Origin: JACADW01 sp963747985
Lineage (GTDB): Bacteria; Acidobacteriota; UBA6911
Reading direction: 5' to 3'
Length of the DNA stretch: 64,000 nucleotides
NCBI GenBank assembly: GCA_963747985.1
Contig: CAVVHG010000001.1
Location: 124,001-188,000 of the forward strand
Under the pieces are notes generated by a model. It worked only from the letters and a program-made list of their open reading frames with translations, did no database searches and was not told the DNA's origin. This document shows, one piece after another, positions 17,131 to 25,196 of this stretch (the stretch's first letter is position 1; each line of letters starts with the position of its first letter). A program made the position numbers and the translations under genes.

Positions 17131-18390
17131 ATGTCTTCATCACGCGACAGAGTGAGTGCCACTCTCGGGCACAATGAGCCGGATCGGGTCCCCGTTGATT
17201 TCGGCGGTTCGACGGTCACCGGGATGCACGTCAGCTGCGTGGCGGCGCTGCGCAGGCACTATGGCCTGGAGACCGGCCCGGTGAAGGTTATCGATCCGGG
17301 CCAGATGCTGGGCGAGATCGGCGAGGACCTCAAGCGGATTATGGGCGTGGACATCGAAGGGGTCATCCGCCGGACAACCCGCTACGGCTTCCGGCTCGAA
17401 GGGTGGAAACCGTTCCGCATGTACGATGGCCTCGAAGTGCTGGTCCCCGGGGATTTCAACACGACGGTGGACGACAATGGCGACACCCTTCTCTACCCGC
17501 AGGGCGACCTTGCCGCGCGGCCAAGCGCGAAGATGCCCAGAGGCGGCCATTTCTTCGATGCGATCATCAGGCAGGAGCCGATCGATGAGGAACGGCTCGA
17601 CGCCCGGGACAATCTCGAGGAATTTGTCCCGGTCTCCGTTGAAGAGCTCGACTACCTCGAGGCGGAGACAAAGCGCGCGCGTAACACGGGGCGCGCGGTG
17701 ATGGCGAGCTTTGGCGGGACCGCGTTCGGTGACATCTCCCATGTCCCGGGAGCAGGCCTCAAGCACCCAAAAGGAATCCGCGATGTCACTGAGTGGTACA
17801 TCTCAACACGCACACGGCAGGATTACATCCGCCGCGTGTTCGAGGGGCAGTGTGAGATCGCACTCAGGAACCTCGAGAGAATTGCGCCCCGCACGAGAGA
17901 CTGCGTCGATGTCGTCAACGTCTGCGGCACCGATTTCGGGACGCAAGGCTCGTCGTTCTGCTCCGTGGACACCTTCCGCGAGCTCTGGATGCCCTACTAC
18001 AGGCAGATCAACGACTGGATTCATCGGAATACCGGCTGGAGAACGTTCAAACACTCCTGCGGCGCGATTGCGAAGTTCATCGACGCCTTCATCGAGGCGG
18101 GGTTCGATATACTGAATCCCGTGCAGTGTTCGGCAGCAGGGATGGATCCCGGGCACCTCAAGCGGGTCTGGGGGAAGCGGATCGTATTCTGGGGGGGCGG
18201 CATCGATACTCAGCAGGTTCTTCCTTTCGGCACACCGGCGCAGGTTCGCGAGCAGGTCCTCCGCCGATGCGAGGTTTTCGCCCGCGGCGGCGGCTTCGTC
18301 TTCAACTCTGTCCACAATGTCCAGGCGGGCACCCCGGTGGAAAACATCGTCGCAATGATCGATGCAGTCCACGAGTTCCGGACCGGGTAG
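17131..18390 (+). CDS. uroporphyrinogen decarboxylase (URO-D) superfamily protein
   Basis: 419 residues from ATG 17131 (GGAGGT five bases upstream). The start MSSSRDRVSATLGHNEPDRV and PVDFGGS is the usual opening of URO-D superfamily proteins; the middle has VNVCGTDFGTQGSSFCS and WRTFKHSCGAIAKFIDAFIE, and the end FWGGGIDTQQVLPFGTPAQV followed by GGGFVFNSVHNVQAGTPVEN. The HSCG motif, where a cysteine can bind zinc, and the length above 400 residues place it with the MtaA/CmuA-like methyltransferase or uncharacterised branch rather than haem-synthetic HemE (about 350 residues). A corrinoid-linked methyl transfer is possible but no corrinoid-binding protein is present in the window. The CobW GTPase downstream may serve it. 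Confidence 0.8.
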   Translation: MSSSRDRVSATLGHNEPDRVPVDFGGSTVTGMHVSCVAALRRHYGLETGPVKVIDPGQMLGEIGEDLKRIMGVDIEGVIRRTTRYGFRLEGWKPFRMYDGLEVLVPGDFNTTVDDNGDTLLYPQGDLAARPSAKMPRGGHFFDAIIRQEPIDEERLDARDNLEEFVPVSVEELDYLEAETKRARNTGRAVMASFGGTAFGDISHVPGAGLKHPKGIRDVTEWYISTRTRQDYIRRVFEGQCEIALRNLERIAPRTRDCVDVVNVCGTDFGTQGSSFCSVDTFRELWMPYYRQINDWIHRNTGWRTFKHSCGAIAKFIDAFIEAGFDILNPVQCSAAGMDPGHLKRVWGKRIVFWGGGIDTQQVLPFGTPAQVREQVLRRCEVFARGGGFVFNSVHNVQAGTPVENIVAMIDAVHEFRTG

Positions 18391-18443
18391 CGGTCGCGAC
18401 ACAGGACGCATGGAGTGCGTGTCGACCGCGCATCTTTATCCCT

Positions 18444-19361
18444 ATGGAATCGCGCATCCCCGCCACGATCGTCACCGGGTTCCTCGGAAGCGGCAAGACG
18501 ACGTTGCTCAACCGCTTGCTGATGTCGGGCACAGGTCTCCGGCTGGCGGTGATCCTGAACGAGTTCGGTGCGGTCGGAGTAGACGGCAGCCTGCTGCCTG
18601 GCGGCGAGATGTTCGTCGAACTGGATAACGGATGTCTCTGCTGCGCGCTGAATCAGGACCTGGAGCAACTGCTGCGCCGTCTCATGGAAAGAGGAGGCTT
18701 CGATCACCTGGTGATTGAAACCACGGGACTGGCTGACCCGCTGAGCGTAGCCTGGACATTCGAGCGTCAGGGTTTGCACGATGGCTACCGTGTGGATGCC
18801 ATCGTCACCGTTGTAGACGGCGCGAACATCTCCAGGGCGCTCGCCGAATCCGAGGAGTGCCAGATCCAAATAGAGCAGGCAGATATGCTTGTGCTGAACA
18901 AGGTCGACCTCCTGAACGACGGGGGCGCAGCGGCGGAGCTCGAAGTGAGGAAGCACAACCAGGCGGCGCCGCTGTTGCGAGCTGTTCACTCGGATATCCC
19001 CTTGTCACTCCTGGTTGAAACGGATCCCCGGCACAGGCGCGCGCTGCCGGCTGCCCCCCAGGGTCACTGTCACAGCGGATTTGAATCCTGGGTCTTTCAA
19101 ACTGACGAGGTTGTCAACTTCCACAGGCTGGAAGATTTCGTCTTCGAGATTCCTGCCGGTGTTTACCGGGTAAAGGGAATCGTGAGGAGCGATGGCCCGA
19201 CAGGATGGAATGTGGTTCATGTCGTCGCCGGCAGGTTTGACATCAGTCCTTTTGATCCGGTGAGCGCCTCCGAAGGGGGCCGTCTTGTCTTCATCGGGAA
19301 GAGCCTCAACGTAGAGGCGTTGCGGCGCCTCTGCCTGGGTTTGACGGCCACCAGCACTTGA
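18444..19361 (+). CDS. CobW/COG0523-family GTPase (metallochaperone)
   Basis: 305 residues from ATG 18444; the longer frame overlaps the URO-D gene and reads as junk, and the G domain starts at residue 4. Visible are Walker A TGFLGSGKTTLLNRLL (about 9-24), the metal-binding GCLCC (a CxCC motif), the Walker B region IETTGLADP, and the guanine-specificity motif NKVDLLN. The C-terminal CobW_C domain runs from about residue 210 (FESWVFQTDEVVNFHRLEDF) to the end. COG0523 proteins use GTP hydrolysis to deliver zinc, cobalt or other metals to client enzymes. The gene lies 53 bases after the URO-D gene on the same strand, so that protein is a candidate client. No Shine-Dalgarno sequence is evident. 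Confidence 0.9.
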   Translation: MESRIPATIVTGFLGSGKTTLLNRLLMSGTGLRLAVILNEFGAVGVDGSLLPGGEMFVELDNGCLCCALNQDLEQLLRRLMERGGFDHLVIETTGLADPLSVAWTFERQGLHDGYRVDAIVTVVDGANISRALAESEECQIQIEQADMLVLNKVDLLNDGGAAAELEVRKHNQAAPLLRAVHSDIPLSLLVETDPRHRRALPAAPQGHCHSGFESWVFQTDEVVNFHRLEDFVFEIPAGVYRVKGIVRSDGPTGWNVVHVVAGRFDISPFDPVSASEGGRLVFIGKSLNVEALRRLCLGLTATST

Positions 19362-19387
19362 CCCCTTTGGCCATCTGCGCCTAGAGT
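19358..19387 (+). promoter_or_regulatory. candidate promoter of the alpha-2-macroglobulin gene
   Basis: TTGACC (19358-19363), overlapping the stop codon of the CobW gene, and TAGAGT (19382-19387) are separated by 18 bases. Matches to consensus are five of six and four of six. The leader to the ATG at 19417 would be about 25 bases. Confidence 0.3.
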
Positions 19388-19416
19388 GGTGACAGAGGAA
19401 CTCAGAGGGCCTTCCG

Positions 19417-22400
19417 ATGAAATTCAAAGCGTCTTGGACACATCTCATCTTCCTGAGTCTGACGATCCTTCCTCACCTCCCGGCGCAGCAGCAGGCGCGA
19501 GTCGAATCGTTCTCGCCGCGCGGGACCGTCAAGAAGGTACGACAGGTGCGGGTGCGTTTTTCCGAGCCGATGGTTCCGTTCGGCGATCCCCAGGCAAAGG
19601 TGACGCCATTCGAAATCGAGTGTTCCACGAAAGGCACGGAACGCTGGGTCGACCCGCGCAATTGGGCGTACGATTTCGATGAGGATCTGCCCGCCGGTGT
19701 GCGTTGTCTCTTCCGCCTGCGCACGGGCCTGAAGACACTTTCGGGAAGCGAGCTCGCAGGCGAACGCAACTTCGCATTCTCGACCGGCGGCCCGGCCATC
19801 ATTTCGTCGCGGCCTTACGAAGGATCCACGTACATCGACGAAGAGCAGATTTTCATTCTGCAGCTCGACGGCGAAGCAACGGAGCCTTCAATCCTTTCGA
19901 ATACGGCATTCACCGTGGAGGGTATCGGAAGCCGGATCGGCGCTCGGATCGTATCCGGCGAGGAAAGAGACACCATAGTTAAGGCGACGTTCCGGTATGT
20001 GGGGAAATCGCCCAGGCACCTGGTCCTTTTGCAGTGCAAGCAACGGTTCCCTGCCGGAGCGAAAGTGAACCTGATCTGGGGCCGCGGCATCGCGTCGCTG
20101 ACGGGTGTGACGACGGAACAGGACCAGGTTCTCCCCTTCGTCGTCCGTACTCCGTTCGTTGCCACGTTTCACTGCCAGCGGGAGAATGCGCAGGAGGACT
20201 GCATCCCGATCACTTCAATGAGAATATCCTTCTCGGCGCCGATCAGGGCAGCGACGGTGGAAAAGGCGGTGCTGACAGGCCCCGCTGAGAAGCGATGGCT
20301 CCCCAAGTTCCAGGCGTCTGACGCCGAAGGCGACGAGAAGTACATCAACGACATCGTCTTCGAGGGTCCGTTTCCCGAGAGGTCGCCCTTCACTATAGGT
20401 CTTCCCCCCGGCCTGGTTGATGATGCCGGCCGCCCCCTGTCGAACTCAGGCAGCTTCCCGCTGACGGTCAGGACCGGCGAATACCCGGCGCTTGCGAAGT
20501 TTGCGGCCGGCTTCGGAATCCTCGAACTCAATGCCAATCCTCTCCTGCCGGTTACTCTCAGAAACGTAGAACCGGAGGTCTCAGCGAGAATGCTCGGGGT
20601 CGAGGGAGGCGAAGGAATGGTGGACCCCCCGGTGGAGAAGCCGCGCACCCTCCCGGTCCGCGGAGAGATCGAGGGGAGAGTGCTGAAGGTGCCTCCGGAC
20701 AAGGTCGACCAGATGCTTCATTGGATCGGGGTGGTGCAGCAGCGGGATTGGGAGGACCGGGACAAGTCCGTTTTCGGCAGCGTGACCGCTCCGAAGACAC
20801 GGGGTTTTTCCATACCCAAGCTGCACGGGGCGAAAGCCTTTGAAGTAATCGGCATCCCGATGAAGTCCGCCGGCTTTTACGTTGTGGAACTCAAGAGCGA
20901 ACTGCTGGGCGCTGCTCTCCTCGGGGCGAGCAAGCCGATGTATGTCGCGACCACAATCCTGGTGACCAACCTCTCGGTGCATTTCAAGTGGGGCAACGAA
21001 TCCTCTCTCGTCTGGGTGACTACGCTTGACACCGCCAGGCCGGTCAACAATGCGACGGTGCAAGTACGGAACTGTGAAGGCAAGTTGCTCTGGGAAGGGA
21101 AGACGGACCGGACGGGCCTCGCGCACATCGATGGCCTGGTGGCGCCGGGCAAAGTACAGCACTGCCCAGGTGCGCGTTTCGTAATGGGGCTGTCTGTGAG
21201 CGCCCAGTTGGGCGGGGACATGGCGTTCGTCTCCTCGAACTGGAACCAGGGAATCGAGCCCTGGCGGTTCCAGCTCCCACAGGAGTATGAGGGCACCGCG
21301 ATGATGGCGGCTCACTCTGTCCTCGACCGCAGCCTTTTCCGGGCAGGCGAGACCGTTCACATGAAGCACATGCTGCGCCGTCGCCTGACGGCCGGGTTCT
21401 CCGTGCCGCAGGCCAAGGACCTTCCGCAAAAAGTCTCGATTCAACACCTGGGCAGCGACCAGCGCTATACGATGCCGGATCTCCGGTGGGATGCACAAGG
21501 CTCGGCGGAGTCCGCCTGGAGCATCCCTCGGGATGCAAAGCTCGGCGATTACCAGATCTATCTTGATCACAACAGCCCTGACGCCCCGACCTTTTTCTCC
21601 GGCTCATTCCGCGTCGAAGAATATCGTGTGCCGCTCATGAAAGCGGTAATACGCGCTCCCTCCGAACCGCAGATCTCGCCCGCCTCCCTCCCGCTGGATG
21701 TCACGGTCACGTTTCTGTCGGGAGGCGGCGCCGGCGATTTGCCTGTTAAACTTCGTTACGATATCCAGCCAGGCTTTGGACCGACGTTCGAGGATTTCGA
21801 CGATTTTGTTTTCTCCAACGGACAGGTCAGAGAGGGCCTGTTTCGCGGGTATGAAGAGGCGGAACCGACGGCTCGATTCGAAATGAAGGCCATCGATCTC
21901 ACTCTGAACCCTCAGGGCTCCGTTCGGGCCACGATCACCGATCTGCCGAAGGTCGACAAGCCGACGGCGCTCGCAGCCGAGCTCGAGTTCAGGGATCCGA
22001 ACGGGGAGGTCCAAACCGTGGCCTCCCGGATACAGCTGTGGCCGGCCCAATGGAACGTTGGCCTGCACCCGGACTCGTGGACGCTTTCGAAGGATCTGCT
22101 GAAGTTCCAGGTGGCAGTCGTGGACGTGGCAGGGAAACCGGTGGCCGGCGCCCCTGTCAAAGTCGACATGTTTCAGCGCAGGTTCTTCTCCCATAGAAAA
22201 CGGCTCGTGGGCGGCTTTTACGCATACGAAAACGGATCCGAGGTCAAGAAGCTCGCGACCGTCTGTGAGGGTGTGACGGACAGACGCGGGCTCCTGGTCT
22301 GCGAAAAACCATCGGCCTTCTCGGGAAATCTCATTTTGCAGGCGGTGGCACAGGACCCAGCCGGGCGCCCGGTGTCGGCGCACAGGGATGTGTGGGTCGC

Positions 22401-25080
22401 CGGTTCGGAGGACTGGTGGTTCGAGGCCGAGGATGGGGACCGCATGGACATCCTGCCGGAGTCCCGACGCTACGAACCGGGGCAGAAGGCGCGGATCCAG
22501 GTCCGAATGCCGTTTCGCAAGGCGACCGCCCTGGTCACGGTCGAGCGGGAGGGGATCGCCGACACATTTGTGAAGGAACTCTCAGGCAAAGAGCCGGTGA
22601 TCGAGATCCCTGTAAAAGGGAACTACGGACCGAACGTGTTCGTTTCCGTCCTGGCAGTTCGAGGCCGGGTCGGCAGTGTGCAGCCGACCGCGACCGTCGA
22701 CCTCGGTCGCCCTGCCTACAAGCTCGGGATCACCGAGATTGCGGTGGGGTGGCGCGCCTACGAGCTCAAGGTCAAGGTGACGTCGGACAGGCCGGTCTAC
22801 AAGGTGCGCGAGAAGGCGGAGGTCTCCGTCTCGGTGAGAACCCCCGAGGGCGGCGCTCCGCAAGCCGGAGGGGAGGTGGCCGTGGCTGCAGTCGACGAGG
22901 GCCTCCTCGAACTGAAGAACAACGAGAGCTGGAACCTTCTCCAGGCCATGATGGCGCGCCGGGCTTATGGCGTGCAAACCTCCACCGCGCAGGGCCAGGT
23001 CATCGGGAAACGCCACTTCGGGCTCAAAGCCATGCCGCAGGGAGGCGGAGGCGGCAGGCAGCCGACAAGGGAGCTTTTCGACACTCTGCTGCTCTGGAAG
23101 GGTCGCGTCCCGCTGGATCAGAACGGCAACGCGGCGGTCGAGATTCCTCTCAACGATTCGCTGACCAGCTTCCGCATCGTAGCCGTGGCGACGGCCGGGC
23201 AAGCCAGATTCGGCACGGGCTCGACGACCATCCGGTCGACGCAGGATCTCATGATCCTCTCTGGATTGGCCCCGGTAGTCAGGCAGGGTGACCGGTACCG
23301 CCCCACATTCACTCTGCGCAACGCCGCCGAGTGGGCGATGAAGGTGCATCTGGAGGCGCGCATAAAGGAGCTGGCGAAGCAGCCCGAGCCGGTGGACGTA
23401 TCGCTCCCACCGGGCGAATCGAAAGAAGTGAGCTGGGAAATCAACGTGCCCGCAAGCGTGGAATCCCTCCACTACGAACTCGAGGCGGGGGCGGATGACC
23501 GTGTCACCGACCGGTTGAGTGTCGCACAAAAAGTCGTTCCGTCGGTCCCGGTCCGGGCATTCCAGGCGACCCTTACCCAGGTTGAAGGCGGGGTCAGCAT
23601 GGAGGTCCAACGCCCCGAGGGGTCAATCCCGGGACGGGGAGGCGTTCAGGTTACGCTGCGACCGCGGCTGTCTGAGGGGTTGGCAGGGGTCAGGGAATAC
23701 ATGGAACGCTATCCCTACTCCTGCCTCGAACAGGAGGTTTCCAGAGCCGTTGCTCTTCGAGACAAACCACGCTGGGGCCAGATCATGGCCTACCTGCCTT
23801 CCTACATGGACTCGGAAGGCCTGGCGAAATACTTTCCGGCATGCCTGACCGGCAGCGAAGTGTTGACGGCCTACCTGGTGTCGATCGCGGACGAGGCGGG
23901 GTGGGCGATACCGCAGGACCTGCGCCGGCAGATGCTCGACGGACTGAAAGGCTTCGTCGAGGGACGGATAATGCGAAACTCTTCCCTCCCCACGGCCGAC
24001 CTGACGATACGGAAGCTGGCTGCCCTCGAGGCTATCTCCCGCGCTGAGAAGATCGCCCCTGCCCTGCTTTCCTCGCTCACGATCGAACCCAACCTCTGGC
24101 CGACGTCCGCGGTGCTCGACTGGCTGAACATCCTGGCGAGATCCGACGGGATCCGGAATCGTGAGGCTCGACTCGGCGAAGCCGATCAGGTGCTGCGGTC
24201 GCGTCTGAATTTCCAGGGCACAACCATGGGCTTCTCCACCGAGAACAGCGACTTCCTCTGGTGGCTCATGGTGTCCACCGATGCCAACGCGGTGCGCCTG
24301 ATCCTGAACCGGCTGGAAACTCCCGCCTGGAAGGAAGACATGCCTCGCCTGGTCCGGGGCGCGCTGGGGCGCCAGAGACAGGGCCGATGGATGACGACCA
24401 CCGCCAATGCCTGGGGTGTGCTGGCGATGGAGAAGTTCTCGAAAGTGTTCGAGAGCACCCCTGTTACCGGCACGACCGCGGCTTCGCTCGCAAGCCGGAC
24501 GCATACCTTGAGATGGAGTTCGAATCCGGACGGCGGCTCATTTTCCTTCGACTGGCCGACGGGCAAATCGTCCCTGGAGATCCGAGGTGAAGGAACCGGG
24601 AAGCCCTGGGCAACGATCCTGGGCCTTGCCGCGATTCCACTGAAGCAACCGGTCTCTACCGGCTACAAGATCCGGAAGACGCTGCTTCCCGTGGAGCAAA
24701 AGGAGCGCGGCGTCTGGAGCCGAGGTGACGTAGTGCGGGTGCGCCTGGAAATGGAATCCCAGTCGGACATGACCTGGGTCGTGGTGACCGATCCGATCCC
24801 TTCGGGAGGCGCAATCTTCGGAACCGGCCTGGGGCGGGACTCGCAGTTGCTGCGCCGCGGGGAGGATCGCAAGGGTTGGGTGTGGCCCGCTTTCGAAGAG
24901 CGATCGTTCGAGGCTTACCGGGCCTACTATGAGTTCGTGCCAAAGGGGAACTGGACCGTCGAGTACACGGTGAGGTTGAACGCAGAGGGGAACTTTGAAA
25001 TGCCGCCGACCCGTGTCGAGGCGATGTATGCCCCCGAGATGTTCGGGGAGATCCCGAACGAAACCTTCAAGGTGCGGTGA
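19417..25080 (+). CDS. bacterial alpha-2-macroglobulin (thioester type, YfhM-like)
   Basis: 1887 residues with a signal peptide ending HLPAQ (no lipobox cysteine, unlike E. coli YfhM, so the protein is probably soluble in the periplasm or anchored another way). The N-terminal half consists of repeated beta-sandwich MG-type domains, with family blocks ETVHMKHMLRR (near 645) and RPVYKVREKAEVSVSVRTPEG (near 1128). The central block DSLTSFRIVAVATAG, with QDLMILSGLAPVVRQGDRY, is diagnostic of the family. The thioester motif is C1436-L-E-Q1439 (YPYSCLEQEVSRAV), followed by an alpha/alpha toroid and a C-terminal receptor-like domain. Bacterial A2Ms trap foreign proteases covalently and are thought to protect the cell when peptidoglycan or the outer membrane is breached. 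The next gene encodes PBP1C, the pairing known from many proteobacteria. Confidence 0.93.
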   Translation: MKFKASWTHLIFLSLTILPHLPAQQQARVESFSPRGTVKKVRQVRVRFSEPMVPFGDPQAKVTPFEIECSTKGTERWVDPRNWAYDFDEDLPAGVRCLFRLRTGLKTLSGSELAGERNFAFSTGGPAIISSRPYEGSTYIDEEQIFILQLDGEATEPSILSNTAFTVEGIGSRIGARIVSGEERDTIVKATFRYVGKSPRHLVLLQCKQRFPAGAKVNLIWGRGIASLTGVTTEQDQVLPFVVRTPFVATFHCQRENAQEDCIPITSMRISFSAPIRAATVEKAVLTGPAEKRWLPKFQASDAEGDEKYINDIVFEGPFPERSPFTIGLPPGLVDDAGRPLSNSGSFPLTVRTGEYPALAKFAAGFGILELNANPLLPVTLRNVEPEVSARMLGVEGGEGMVDPPVEKPRTLPVRGEIEGRVLKVPPDKVDQMLHWIGVVQQRDWEDRDKSVFGSVTAPKTRGFSIPKLHGAKAFEVIGIPMKSAGFYVVELKSELLGAALLGASKPMYVATTILVTNLSVHFKWGNESSLVWVTTLDTARPVNNATVQVRNCEGKLLWEGKTDRTGLAHIDGLVAPGKVQHCPGARFVMGLSVSAQLGGDMAFVSSNWNQGIEPWRFQLPQEYEGTAMMAAHSVLDRSLFRAGETVHMKHMLRRRLTAGFSVPQAKDLPQKVSIQHLGSDQRYTMPDLRWDAQGSAESAWSIPRDAKLGDYQIYLDHNSPDAPTFFSGSFRVEEYRVPLMKAVIRAPSEPQISPASLPLDVTVTFLSGGGAGDLPVKLRYDIQPGFGPTFEDFDDFVFSNGQVREGLFRGYEEAEPTARFEMKAIDLTLNPQGSVRATITDLPKVDKPTALAAELEFRDPNGEVQTVASRIQLWPAQWNVGLHPDSWTLSKDLLKFQVAVVDVAGKPVAGAPVKVDMFQRRFFSHRKRLVGGFYAYENGSEVKKLATVCEGVTDRRGLLVCEKPSAFSGNLILQAVAQDPAGRPVSAHRDVWVAGSEDWWFEAEDGDRMDILPESRRYEPGQKARIQVRMPFRKATALVTVEREGIADTFVKELSGKEPVIEIPVKGNYGPNVFVSVLAVRGRVGSVQPTATVDLGRPAYKLGITEIAVGWRAYELKVKVTSDRPVYKVREKAEVSVSVRTPEGGAPQAGGEVAVAAVDEGLLELKNNESWNLLQAMMARRAYGVQTSTAQGQVIGKRHFGLKAMPQGGGGGRQPTRELFDTLLLWKGRVPLDQNGNAAVEIPLNDSLTSFRIVAVATAGQARFGTGSTTIRSTQDLMILSGLAPVVRQGDRYRPTFTLRNAAEWAMKVHLEARIKELAKQPEPVDVSLPPGESKEVSWEINVPASVESLHYELEAGADDRVTDRLSVAQKVVPSVPVRAFQATLTQVEGGVSMEVQRPEGSIPGRGGVQVTLRPRLSEGLAGVREYMERYPYSCLEQEVSRAVALRDKPRWGQIMAYLPSYMDSEGLAKYFPACLTGSEVLTAYLVSIADEAGWAIPQDLRRQMLDGLKGFVEGRIMRNSSLPTADLTIRKLAALEAISRAEKIAPALLSSLTIEPNLWPTSAVLDWLNILARSDGIRNREARLGEADQVLRSRLNFQGTTMGFSTENSDFLWWLMVSTDANAVRLILNRLETPAWKEDMPRLVRGALGRQRQGRWMTTTANAWGVLAMEKFSKVFESTPVTGTTAASLASRTHTLRWSSNPDGGSFSFDWPTGKSSLEIRGEGTGKPWATILGLAAIPLKQPVSTGYKIRKTLLPVEQKERGVWSRGDVVRVRLEMESQSDMTWVVVTDPIPSGGAIFGTGLGRDSQLLRRGEDRKGWVWPAFEERSFEAYRAYYEFVPKGNWTVEYTVRLNAEGNFEMPPTRVEAMYAPEMFGEIPNETFKVR

Positions 25081-25196
25081 AGTGCTCCGGAAGGAAGCGT
25101 GGGGAAGCGCTGCCGGCGCGGACGCTGCGCGTCTCGATTTCGCGCGCGCTCGCCCGCGGCGAAAAGGGAGGAGAGGGGCAAGAGGCGCCAGGAAGC

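Noticed and set aside
22582..23610. Minus-strand open frame of 342 codons inside the alpha-2-macroglobulin gene
   Set aside because: Shadow of a well-supported gene; low-complexity translation.
25077..25196. 40-codon N-terminal extension of PBP1C from a GTG overlapping the previous stop
   Set aside because: The extension is basic and low in complexity; the ATG at 25197 gives the usual short cytosolic segment before the membrane anchor. Not fully excluded.
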